Below are positions 52,673 through 60,783 of a stretch of 64,000 nt of DNA, one piece after another. The position numbers and the translations under genes were made by a program. The DNA is from CAWCTB01 sp963798275 (GTDB lineage Bacteria > Acidobacteriota > Terriglobia > Terriglobales > Acidobacteriaceae), in the NCBI GenBank assembly GCA_963798275.1, contig CAWCTB010000018.1, positions 1 through 64,000 of the forward strand, in the 5' to 3' direction. Below the pieces are notes generated by a model. The model saw only the letters and a program-made list of their open reading frames with translations. It was not told the origin of the DNA and searched no databases. The first letter of the stretch is position 1; each line of letters opens with the position of its first letter.

Positions 52673-54031
52673 TTACGCCGGAACTCCCATGTCGCGCATG
52701 ACCTGGCCGACCAGAAAGATCGAGCCGGCAACCACTATCAAGCCCTCCGGCTTGCTCAACTCGCGAGCGCGGGCCAGCGCTGCCACAACCGTTTCCTCGG
52801 AGTGCAGCGCGGCGCCGGTTCGCGAGCCCGCCTGCAACAGTTCGCTAGTGCTGGCGGCGCGTGGGTTCTCCACGTGTGTCACCACCACGTTCTCTGCGAT
52901 TGGAAACAGGATTTCCGCCATTTCCTGCAACGCCTTGTCCTTCATTGCGCCGAAGATCAGCGTCACCTCGCGTCCGGAAAAATTCTCCGACAGCGCCGAA
53001 CGCAGGGCCCAAGCTCCTGCCGGATTATGCGCCACATCCAGCACCATCTCCCGTTGATGAGTCGCAGCGGATGGCGGCAGCACCTGGAAGCGTCCCAGCC
53101 AGTGCGTCTCACGAATGCCACGCTCGATCTGCTGTGGCGTCACCTTGAATCCGAACCGCCCCAGTTCTTCCGCAGTCGCGATCGCCAGCGCGATGTTGCG
53201 CAACTGATGACGGCCCGCCAACGGCGAATCCACCGTGATCTCCTCGCCCATTACCGTGAGCGGGTAGCGATTGCGCCCGGCCACCGGCGTAACTCGCCCG
53301 GCCAGATAAGCCGCGGCTCCGGGTGAAACCGGCGGTACATATTGCACCGCGCTTACCCCGCGAGCATTCTTCTCGAGGATCCCGTTGCCAATCACGTCAT
53401 TCGCCTCAGGATGTTGCGGCAGCGTCACCACAACCCCATTCGCGCGAATGATGCCGGTCTTCTCGCGCGCGATCTCGCCAATCGTGTTGCCCAGGTACTT
53501 CTGGTGATCGAGCGCAATGTCGGCAATGACCGAGATCAGCGGTTCGACCACATTCGTCGCATCGAGGCGGCCGCCCATGCCCACCTCCAACACCGCGATA
53601 TCGATGCCCACGCTGGCGAAATATTCGAACGCCATCACCGTCAGCATCTCGAAAAAGCTGGGATGCCAGGGCAGTTTACCGGCTTGCAACAGGTGCTGCG
53701 CCGTCCGCTCAACGCGATCGTGCATCTCGCCGAATTCGACATCGGAAATCGCTTCGCCATTCACCCGGATGCGTTCGTTGATGCGCAGCAAATGCGGCGA
53801 GCTGTAGAGCCCAGTCTTGTAGCCGGCCCCCTGCAGGATCGACGCCAGCGTCGCGGCCGTCGAGCCTTTGCCGTTGGTTCCGGCAATCAGCACGCTGGGA
53901 AAGCGTCGCTCCGGATTGCCCAGCGCGGCCAGCATCTCGCGTACATACGCCAGGTCGAACTTGTGCGAGGGCGTTCCCGCCAGCTCGTGGCCCAGAGCGT
54001 AGAGTTGCTGAACGGCGCTTTGGTAGGTCAT
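52673..54031 (-). CDS. folC: Folylpolyglutamate synthase / dihydrofolate synthase
   Basis: 452 residues, Mur-ligase fold. SVLIAGTNGKGSTAATLASI is the P-loop, YSSPHLLRINERIRVNGEAI the folate loop, IAVLEVGMGGRLDATNVVEP and ALDHQKYLGNTIGEIAREKT central motifs, and MVLDVAHNPAGAWALRSAL the C-terminal domain. Adds glutamates to folates. Frame intact. Confidence 0.95.
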   Translation of the reverse strand: MTYQSAVQQLYALGHELAGTPSHKFDLAYVREMLAALGNPERRFPSVLIAGTNGKGSTAATLASILQGAGYKTGLYSSPHLLRINERIRVNGEAISDVEFGEMHDRVERTAQHLLQAGKLPWHPSFFEMLTVMAFEYFASVGIDIAVLEVGMGGRLDATNVVEPLISVIADIALDHQKYLGNTIGEIAREKTGIIRANGVVVTLPQHPEANDVIGNGILEKNARGVSAVQYVPPVSPGAAAYLAGRVTPVAGRNRYPLTVMGEEITVDSPLAGRHQLRNIALAIATAEELGRFGFKVTPQQIERGIRETHWLGRFQVLPPSAATHQREMVLDVAHNPAGAWALRSALSENFSGREVTLIFGAMKDKALQEMAEILFPIAENVVVTHVENPRAASTSELLQAGSRTGAALHSEETVVAALARARELSKPEGLIVVAGSIFLVGQVMRDMGVPA

Positions 54032-54370
54032 GCCCGGGTTTCAGATTACAACAAGGCGGTGTCTCGCAGTCAGGCGCCGTGAAGGGTTCCTCAGTAAGCT
54101 GTTCAAACTGCAGTCCGGAAGACGGCATACCTTAGCCGAGGACGTAAAATCCCAGGTAGCGATTTAAACCCGGGTTCAGCAGGGACGGCACCGTTGTCAG
54201 TGAGTGTAAACGGGCTGTTTTCATCAAGTGAGCCAACGTCCGAATAGTTTGTCGTTCGCCTCGACCGGCAGGAACCACCAGGGGCGGTTGCCATCTCTAA
54301 TTGTGAGATGGCGATTTATCAAGAGTTGCGGGGGGTAGGCAATCGCGCGGTCTGCCGTTCATCCCGTCCG
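54032..54370. other. Intergenic region upstream of folC
   Basis: No gene found. A hairpin GCCATCTC-TAATTGT-GAGATGGC (54290-54312) lies about 60 nt beyond the stop of the orphan gene on the minus strand and could end its transcript, though no T-run follows. Confidence 0.45.
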
Positions 54371-56149
54371 CTATTTGAGGGCGTCTGCGATCATGTGTAG
54401 AGAGGTCACGCACGTTATCAACAGGTCTCTTCCTTGCATGACGAAGGGCAACGTTCTATCCACCCGAGCCAACGCGTATGCTTCGTCGAGGTCCTTACTG
54501 GCAACGTGCGCGTCTGCCAATCGCAGGTTGTAGATGCCATGTAACGGTCCAAGTGCGGGGTGCGCCCTCTCTTCCCCGATCACAGAGGCAAGAACCTTCT
54601 CCAGCGATTTCAAAGAGGCCCATGTCTGCTTAGGCGGTGGCGCAACAATTTGGTGAAGCGCTGCAGTATCAATGTGCTCGATGAGTGCCCTCACCAAGTC
54701 TTTCGCCAGTCCATAAAGCCCCGACGTGCTCAATGCCTTGAAGCGGTGGCAGGACTTGAATGCTTCTTTGGAGTCGGGGTACGGGCGAAACAACTCTATC
54801 CCGAAGCGCTTCATGAAGGCATCGTTCAGGACTGCGACGCCAACGGGAAGAAACGGCTCCGGCGGCTGCGTTCGTGCGGGTTCCCCCTGTCCTTGCGCCA
54901 AGAACAGTTCCGCAGACACTTTACCTTCGGGGCTGACGTTGAATCCGACCCACACGCGCTGGAGCCACTCCGGAAGGAGGGCCACATCCTTAGCGTAGGC
55001 GTTCACCAAGCCAAGACTGTTGATACCGAAGTGTACGTTGTAATCCGGCGATCCTTTTACGGCCCCCGTTTCTCTCGTGTACCACTCCAATGCTCCACCG
55101 CGCCGCTCCGTGAGAGCGGGTATCAGGTCGGGTTTGAACCACAACCACCTGCCACTGTCGATCAGACTCGTGGCTATCTGCTTCTTGCCTGCTGCATCCA
55201 CGACGAAGGCGATAGACGGCTCTGGGTCGTCGCCCCGAATACGGGTGCTCCTCGCACCTGGCTCCACCCACTCGTTGCGCCAGACCTCGCCAACGACGCG
55301 ATACAGCTTTCGTGCCTCCGAGACCTTCCGGGTGAAGCTCGAAGTCGCCGACTCATCCGAAATGCCAATCTCTGGCACATCTTCCTCAAAGTCAATGTTG
55401 GTCCGGGTTACGTGCATCACTGCCATGGAACTGCCAAACGGCTCGCCGCCTTCGTGTATTTCGTTAATGCGCCCTTCCCACCGTTCTCCGTACTTGTACG
55501 TGCCCTCCGGTTTCGGCCACCTGAAGTCTGGCTCTGCTTCGACAATCTCTTGCCGCTCTCGGTACCATGAAATGAGCAGGGCCATGCGTCGTGCGCACAG
55601 GTAATCCTTCAGGTGTTCGGCACGAACCTCCAGCAGCCTCGGCCTACCGTCCTCGTCTAGCTTTAGGCGGACCACTTCTATGTAGTCCTCGTCCATTGCA
55701 ACCCAAACATTTCCTTCCCGCTTTAGGCCAAGCGTAATCACAAGGTCAGGGTGGATGTGCCAACTTGGTGGTTCGGCAGAATTACCGCGCTGTGACATTA
55801 CCAGCCGAACCGACCCCTTCAGCTGTATGTCCTCACACTCGTCAGCTCCGACGTAACGATCCCGGCCTGCGTACCCGCAGTGGTCGTGCGCGAGACCAAT
55901 GTCCATCCAGCCCAGCCTAGCGGCTGCATCCCGCTTGCTTAGCGGAACGGCAAGCGAACCCGCGCCGAAGAACTCGGATTTAGACCCGAGATATCCCCGC
56001 TTACCCGCTTCGCTTCGTTGGCTCGCACGAAGCGGAATCCACACTGCGCTGTCGAATCGGCGCTTGCGAATTTCCGCCATTTCGAACCATTTCTGTTCCA
56101 TATCTATATCGTTTATGCGAGAGTAGAACACGCTACGACCCGGGTACAC
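54371..56149 (-). CDS. Orphan accessory protein, function unknown
   Basis: 592 residues with a GTG start; an ATG at 56101 (MEQKWFEMAEIRKRRF) is an alternative. Soluble, no signal peptide or membrane segment. Visible: SVRLVMSQRG, WHIHPDLVITLGLKREGNVW, LCARRMALLISWYRERQEIV and FVVDAAGKKQIATSLIDSGR. The C-terminal ~100 residues are helical, with HGIYNLRLADAHVAS followed by DRTLPFVMQGRDLLITCVTS; RLADAH fits the Rx4-6H pattern of HEPN ribonucleases. Codon use and GC look unlike its housekeeping neighbours, and the gene stands alone between large gaps, which suggests recent acquisition. A defence or stress role is only a guess. Confidence 0.6.
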   Translation of the reverse strand: MYPGRSVFYSRINDIDMEQKWFEMAEIRKRRFDSAVWIPLRASQRSEAGKRGYLGSKSEFFGAGSLAVPLSKRDAAARLGWMDIGLAHDHCGYAGRDRYVGADECEDIQLKGSVRLVMSQRGNSAEPPSWHIHPDLVITLGLKREGNVWVAMDEDYIEVVRLKLDEDGRPRLLEVRAEHLKDYLCARRMALLISWYRERQEIVEAEPDFRWPKPEGTYKYGERWEGRINEIHEGGEPFGSSMAVMHVTRTNIDFEEDVPEIGISDESATSSFTRKVSEARKLYRVVGEVWRNEWVEPGARSTRIRGDDPEPSIAFVVDAAGKKQIATSLIDSGRWLWFKPDLIPALTERRGGALEWYTRETGAVKGSPDYNVHFGINSLGLVNAYAKDVALLPEWLQRVWVGFNVSPEGKVSAELFLAQGQGEPARTQPPEPFLPVGVAVLNDAFMKRFGIELFRPYPDSKEAFKSCHRFKALSTSGLYGLAKDLVRALIEHIDTAALHQIVAPPPKQTWASLKSLEKVLASVIGEERAHPALGPLHGIYNLRLADAHVASKDLDEAYALARVDRTLPFVMQGRDLLITCVTSLHMIADALK

Positions 56150-56477
56150 CTGCGGTCAACCGCTGATCTTTTGATCGGTCGCGTCCTATGTTGACCTTGA
56201 TTTGCTGAACTCCATCACACACCTGTACGTTGCCTGTACCAACCCAGCATGTTTCAATAGAAGGCGCATGGGAGAAGACAAAAGGCTCGTTAGAGCGACA
56301 CCACCCTCCCGATTAATTCTCGTCTCGCTGTACAGAAACCTGCTCCTGAAACCTCTAATGGCGAGGCTCTGAGTAAGTCGTCGGCCATCCGGAGCGCTTT
56401 CTTACCTCAGTTGCCGCGACATCGCCCTTCCATTCACAACACTCATGTCACGTCAGATGTGGAATTATCTGGTGGCG
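56150..56477. other. Intergenic region without recognised feature
   Basis: About 330 bp, lower GC than the neighbours. No gene, clear promoter or terminal repeat recognised. Confidence 0.4.
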
Positions 56478-56918
56478 TTACTGACCGGAGATTTTCAGCC
56501 GCAAGTCTTCGGGAATGCGGTCGCGAATCTGCTCCGGCAGGCTGTCGTGCACCCGGCGCGCGCCAATAAGGGCCGCGTCTTTCATGACCAGCGGGGCCGG
56601 CGTGGCAACGGCAACCAGCAGCCACAGCAGCATGGAGAGCAGGAATCCCCCCATGGCGCCGATCTCCAGCAGAAAGGCATGGCTGGGCTGGAAGTGGCGG
56701 ATGACGCCGTAGGCCAGCAGGAAAACCACCATTGACAGTGAGGCGAGCGCCATGAGGGCGATATCGATGAAACGATGCAGGCGCTGGCGCGAGCGACAGT
56801 GAGCACACTCCGCCAGGTGCGCCTCATAGTCGCCGCGCATTTCGGGGGTAATGCCGGAGATGTCATAGCGCCAGCCGGCGAGAATCTGGCCGACGACGCG
56901 ATCAGTGCAAGGCGTCAT
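56478..56918 (-). CDS. Membrane protein with N-terminal zinc-finger (anti-sigma-like) motif
   Basis: 146 residues. A cytoplasmic start with HLAECAHCRSRQRLHRF, the H-x3-C-x2-C of ZAS-type anti-sigma zinc fingers, is followed by two membrane helices (ALASLSMVVFLLAYGVI and MGGFLLSMLLWLLVAVATPA) and a hydrophilic tail. No sigma-factor gene is adjacent, so an anti-sigma role is not shown. Confidence 0.7.
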   Translation of the reverse strand: MTPCTDRVVGQILAGWRYDISGITPEMRGDYEAHLAECAHCRSRQRLHRFIDIALMALASLSMVVFLLAYGVIRHFQPSHAFLLEIGAMGGFLLSMLLWLLVAVATPAPLVMKDAALIGARRVHDSLPEQIRDRIPEDLRLKISGQ

Positions 56919-56965
56919 TTGTCATGCCGGGCTCCGCGCCTCGTGCCGCGGGCGCTGGTTTTGCA

Positions 56966-57769
56966 TCACAAACGAACTGCCGGCAGCGGTTCATGTTGCC
57001 CCGCCAGCAGCAGATGGTTCCGTCGGAAATCCCGCTGCCCGCCCAGGGCGCGTTCCGCTGTCATCCTCGCAATTTCGGGATGATTGTTCTTCTCCGACAG
57101 GTGCGCAAGGATGAGGAACTCGGCGCCTCCATCATAGTCGCTCGCCAGGAAATCTGCGAGCGCGTCATTGGAGAGATGCCCCACCCGGCTCATCACCCGC
57201 TGCTTGACCGCCCATGGATACGGCCCGCCTCGCAACAGCTCCAGGTCGTGATTCGACTCAATCATCAGCACCTGGCAGCCGCGCACGTGGTGGCACACGC
57301 TGGCAGGCAGGTATCCCAAATCGGTGCACACCCCAACTTTGATGCCTTCGCTGCGGAAGGTGAAGCCCACAGGATCGCTTGCATCGTGCGGAATCGTGAA
57401 CGGCGTCACCGTAATGTCGCCGATCTGGAACGCGCGCCCTGACGAAAACAGCTCCAACCGCTCCAGCACCACACGGTTGCCGGCGCTATCGCGCGCCGAG
57501 CGCCGATAGGCCTCGTGCGTCGCTCCCGTCATGTACACCGGAACCTTCAGCTTGCGCGCCAGCACGTGCAATCCGGCGATGTGGTCGCCGTGCTCGTGGG
57601 TAATCAGGATGGCGTCGACGCAGCGCGGATCCTCTCCGCACAACATTATGCGGCGAATCAGCTCGCGGCAGGAGAGCCCCGCATCCACCAGCAGCCGGGT
57701 CCCCGAGCTGGAAACCATGCTGCAGTTTCCATTGCTACCACTCGCCAGCACCGTGACCGACACAGCCAT
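56966..57769 (-). CDS. WalJ/YycJ-like metallo-beta-lactamase fold hydrolase
   Basis: 267 residues. VTVLASGSNGNCSMVSSSGT is the typical YycJ start; ILITHEHGDHIAGLHVLARK holds HxHxDH; VLMIESNHDLELLRGGPYPW and LILAHLSEKNNHPEIARM follow. Homologues are exonuclease-like proteins linked to cell-wall or DNA maintenance. The ATG at 57769 is preferred over one 12 nt upstream. Confidence 0.88.
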   Translation of the reverse strand: MAVSVTVLASGSNGNCSMVSSSGTRLLVDAGLSCRELIRRIMLCGEDPRCVDAILITHEHGDHIAGLHVLARKLKVPVYMTGATHEAYRRSARDSAGNRVVLERLELFSSGRAFQIGDITVTPFTIPHDASDPVGFTFRSEGIKVGVCTDLGYLPASVCHHVRGCQVLMIESNHDLELLRGGPYPWAVKQRVMSRVGHLSNDALADFLASDYDGGAEFLILAHLSEKNNHPEIARMTAERALGGQRDFRRNHLLLAGQHEPLPAVRL

Positions 57770-57909
57770 AGCCGCGAGCATATCTGGAACGCTCTTTCCG
57801 CGGTAGTAACAAATTGATTAACTGGCTGTGCGAATCACGTTGACGAGGCGGCCGAATTTTGCTCACTGCCGGAGAGACATGGCCGTTCGGGCTTTGCATG
57901 CGACGATTG

Positions 57910-58317
57910 TCAGCTTTTGGCCGCGCTCAGCTTGGCCCGCTGCTTCTCCTCAAACTTGCTCTTGCTCACAATGGCGCGCCCGATGGTGCCGTAGCCGATC
58001 ACCTCGTGCCCGTTGTGTGCGCTGACCTTGAAGGTATAGAAGCGCCCGTCGAACGACTCCAGCACCGCTTCCGTCCTGATCTTCATCCCGATGGTCGCCG
58101 GCGCGCGGTGCACGATATTGATCGCCGTGCCCACGCTCACCTCGTCGCCTTCGCAGAACGGACGCAGCGCATTGTACCCCGCCGCCTCCATCATGCCCAC
58201 CATGTTGGGCGTGGAATACACCGGCGGCAGTTCTTCCTTCCACGCCGACAGTGTGTTCTTGAACTCGACCGTGGTTTCGGCTTCACCGCGCGTACCCAGA
58301 GGAATTTCCTTGGCCAT
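57910..58317 (-). CDS. Hotdog-fold thioesterase-like protein (FlK type)
   Basis: 135 residues. EAETTVEFKNTLSAWKEELP and VYSTPNMVGMMEAAGYNALR (catalytic-helix region), then VGTAINIVHRAPATIGMKIR and FKVSAHNGHEVIGYGTIGRA match fluoroacetyl-CoA-thioesterase-like proteins. Probably hydrolyses an acyl-CoA, substrate unknown. Confidence 0.83.
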   Translation of the reverse strand: MAKEIPLGTRGEAETTVEFKNTLSAWKEELPPVYSTPNMVGMMEAAGYNALRPFCEGDEVSVGTAINIVHRAPATIGMKIRTEAVLESFDGRFYTFKVSAHNGHEVIGYGTIGRAIVSKSKFEEKQRAKLSAAKS

Positions 58318-58448
58318 GCTTCGAGAGTACCGTCAGGCCAGCGCTCTGTCACGCGCTTCCACATGGGCTTCAAGAATTGCGGACAACACGGTACGCGCTG
58401 GCTTAGCCCCAAAGAGAGCGCCCAGCGGCGCTGCCCGGCTGTGCCAAC

Positions 58449-58754
58449 TTATTTTCTTCGCGCCCCATGCCAGACGGTAAGAATGGTGACTCGTTTCCGC
58501 CGCACCCGGTAGACAACGATGTACGGAGCTCGGCCGATCACCAACTCGCGCGTGCCCGGTTCAGCCCCGGCTCGACCCAGGTTGGGATGAGTCTTGAGCG
58601 CCTCCACCACTGCAACAATACGCGTCGCCAGTCGCTCGGCAGCGTCCGGTTTGTCCTGGGCAATGAAGGCGCGAATCTCGCGCAGTCGCGCCAACGCGGG
58701 CAGTGACCAGACGACCTCCAGGTAGGGACCCTGCCGCCTCTCGGCGTCTGACAC
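58449..58754 (-). CDS. RelE/ParE-family toxin
   Basis: 101 residues. YLEVVWSLPALARLREIRAF, QDKPDAAERLATRIVAVVEA and the C-terminal RELVIGRAPYIVVYRVRRKR with ILTVWHGARRK are ParE-like. The GTG start overlaps the antitoxin stop by one base (TAGTG). ParE toxins poison gyrase and RelE toxins cleave mRNA; the absence of clear RelE catalytic residues favours ParE. Confidence 0.88.
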   Translation of the reverse strand: MSDAERRQGPYLEVVWSLPALARLREIRAFIAQDKPDAAERLATRIVAVVEALKTHPNLGRAGAEPGTRELVIGRAPYIVVYRVRRKRVTILTVWHGARRK

Positions 58755-59059
58755 TACGCCGTCTCGTCGCCGTGCCGTTTGCCGCACGCGCACTTCGGTG
58801 GAGGCAATTCGCCGGCGGTACCCCACGACAGCAGCCACGCCTTCATGTCCTCGTCCTTAATGTAGTGGCCGTTCTCGGCCTGACGATCCGCCGCACGGAT
58901 TTTCCGCTGCAGACGTTCCTGATCGGCCACATAGGACTCGACAGCGTCGGAGATCAGGAAATTCGCGCTTCGACCTGAAGCCTTCGCCAGCTTCGCCAGA
59001 CGCTTCTTGGTCTCCGGTTTGAGCCGAATGCTGAATGTCGTGCTGCGTGTGTTTGCCAT
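58754..59059 (-). CDS. Ribbon-helix-helix antitoxin (CopG/ParD-like)
   Basis: 101 residues. RSTTFSIRLKPETKKRLAKL and SGRSANFLISDAVESYVADQ form a ribbon-helix-helix DNA-binding domain. The centre (AADRQAENGHYIKDEDMKAW) is the toxin-binding region. The C-terminus is extended with PPPKCACGKRHGDETA, a small Cys/His cluster unusual for the family. It would repress its own operon and neutralise the toxin. Confidence 0.87.
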   Translation of the reverse strand: MANTRSTTFSIRLKPETKKRLAKLAKASGRSANFLISDAVESYVADQERLQRKIRAADRQAENGHYIKDEDMKAWLLSWGTAGELPPPKCACGKRHGDETA

Positions 59060-59239
59060 AAACACATCTTACCGCACCCGCCCCGGTCTCTCCGCCGGAA
59101 CCAGGAGAAACAGCTTGGGCAGCCGGGTTGCCAGCGTTTCCCATCACGCCGCCTTAGTTGGAGCTCGGCCTACCCGAATCAGGGCGGTCCTCCAGTGATT
59201 GCGGCAAACGTTAATTCTTACTTGCCCCGAAAAGTTCTC

Positions 59240-59290
59240 TTGACAGTCTAATACTGTGTGGTACACACTATGTTTCGTACACTATGTTAC
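59240..59290 (+). promoter_or_regulatory. Promoter/operator of the padR-membrane protein operon
   Basis: TTGACA (59240-59245) is a perfect -35. Downstream GTGTG-GTA-CACAC (59256-59268) is an inverted repeat, and GTACACACTATGTT / GTACACTATGTT (59261-59288) a direct repeat that includes the PadR start codon. This could be the PadR binding site. Confidence 0.5.
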
Positions 59291-59721
59291 ACACCGTACA
59301 AACACCGAATCCCGAAGTACTCGAAAACCTTCAGCAGGAGCTACGCCGGGGGTCGCTCATCGTCGCGGTGATGGCGGAACTGCGCACCGAGCGGTACGGC
59401 TACACCCTTCGTAAGTCATTGGCAGAGCATGGGATGGCCATCGACGAAGGCACTCTGTACCCGCTTCTGCGCCGGCTGGAGAGCCAGGGTCTGCTGGCCA
59501 GCGAGTGGCGTGAGGAAGACAAACGTAAGAAGCGTTTCTATCGGCTTTCGCCGCAGGGCAAGCTGGTTCTGACCCATCTTTTGCTCGACTGGGAGAGCCT
59601 GAACGCTTCCCTCGAAACAATCTTGAAGTCGCGGCGGGCGGATGGTTCGCAGCCGTCCGCCGCCAGCCCCAGCACGCCAGACGCAGAGTCCGGTGGCGCC
59701 ATGGAAGAAGAAGTCAGTTAA
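59284..59721 (+). CDS. PadR-family transcriptional regulator
   Basis: 145 residues, intact. LENLQQELRRGSLIVAVMAE and ERYGYTLRKSLAEHGMAIDE, then GTLYPLLRRLESQGLLASEW are the PadR winged helix; RFYRLSPQGKLVLTHLLLDW the wing and dimer helix. The following membrane protein gene starts 11 nt later. Probably represses its own operon via the repeats around its start. Confidence 0.9.
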   Translation: MLHTVQTPNPEVLENLQQELRRGSLIVAVMAELRTERYGYTLRKSLAEHGMAIDEGTLYPLLRRLESQGLLASEWREEDKRKKRFYRLSPQGKLVLTHLLLDWESLNASLETILKSRRADGSQPSAASPSTPDAESGGAMEEEVS

Positions 59722-59732
59722 GGAGCATCGCA

Positions 59733-60713
59733 ATGGAATTAGTCGATCGCTATCTGCAGGCCGTCCGCGTCGCCCTTCCCGCGAAGCAACCGGATGACAT
59801 CATCCAGGAACTCTCCGACAGCATCTATTCGCAGATCGAAGAGAAGGAATCCACTCTCGGCCGTCCACTCACCGACGACGAGCAGGTCGAGCTGCTGAAG
59901 AAGCTCGGCAACCCAGCGCATCTCGCCAGCCGTTACGGCAAACCCAAGCAACTGATCGGGCCCTCGCTTTTTCCCGTTTACTGGAAGGTCCTGCAACTCG
60001 CGCTCGGGTTGGCCCTGCTGGTGGAGGTCATCGCCAGTATTCTCACCGCCGCGGCGGGCCGCTCGTTCGGAGCCAGCTTTGCGCCTATCCTGAACTATCC
60101 CATGGTAGCCCTCAGCGTGTTTGCCTGGGTCACGCTTACCTTCGCGGCGCTGGCATTCTTCGGCACCAAATTCCGCGTGCCCGATCAATGGGATCCCCGT
60201 CAGCTTCCCCCGGTGGTGAAGGGCAGGGCCCGCAAATCACGCTTCGAATTGGTAACGTCTCTCATTGTGGGAGCTCTGGCCTCGGTATGGTGGCTCATCG
60301 GCTTGCGTCATCCGTTTTGGATCTTCGGTCCGGGCGTTTTCTTCATGACTTTCGCTCCCATCTGGCTCAAGCTCTATCCCTGGTTCGTCGTGCTGGCGCT
60401 AGCCGAAGTGGGGCGCCACGCCTTGGAGATCGCCAAGCCTTTGGCCACGCGCCTGCACCTCGCCGCTCGCATCGCCATTCGCTGCCTCAGCGTGGTGGTG
60501 CTGTTCTTTCTCATTCGGGCAAACGAAGTCTTCGTCCTCACCTTGGGCGCAGCGGGGGGGCGCAAGGAGTCCGTGATTCAGTCCATAAACTTGGCGACGC
60601 GCATTGGACTGATCGCCGCCGCCGTTATCGCGCTCGCCAAACTGGCGATCGATGTGTGGAAGCTGCTGGCCGGCCGCCTGGAACAGGCCCATCAGGCGGC
60701 GCTGGGGTCGTAA
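59733..60713 (+). CDS. Multi-pass membrane protein linked to PadR
   Basis: 326 residues. A cytoplasmic N-terminal helical part (MELVDRYLQAVRVALPAKQP and LTDDEQVELLKKLGNPAHLA) resembles the DUF1700/HAAS domain found downstream of PadR genes. About six membrane helices follow, e.g. VLQLALGLALLVEVIASILT and YPWFVVLALAEVG. AAGGAG 9 nt upstream. Likely a PadR-controlled envelope protein; role unknown. Confidence 0.78.
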   Translation: MELVDRYLQAVRVALPAKQPDDIIQELSDSIYSQIEEKESTLGRPLTDDEQVELLKKLGNPAHLASRYGKPKQLIGPSLFPVYWKVLQLALGLALLVEVIASILTAAAGRSFGASFAPILNYPMVALSVFAWVTLTFAALAFFGTKFRVPDQWDPRQLPPVVKGRARKSRFELVTSLIVGALASVWWLIGLRHPFWIFGPGVFFMTFAPIWLKLYPWFVVLALAEVGRHALEIAKPLATRLHLAARIAIRCLSVVVLFFLIRANEVFVLTLGAAGGRKESVIQSINLATRIGLIAAAVIALAKLAIDVWKLLAGRLEQAHQAALGS

Positions 60714-60743
60714 TCGCAGCCGTGCGGTGGAGCTTCCGTCCGC

Positions 60744-60749
60744 TAGAAT
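60744..60749 (+). promoter_or_regulatory. Possible -10 box of mnmG
   Basis: TAGAAT, 34 nt before the ATG, preceded by CGC rather than TGn. No clear -35. Confidence 0.3.
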
Positions 60750-60783
60750 AGAAGCATCGCCGCACCTGCGGCGCCTGTGGGGA

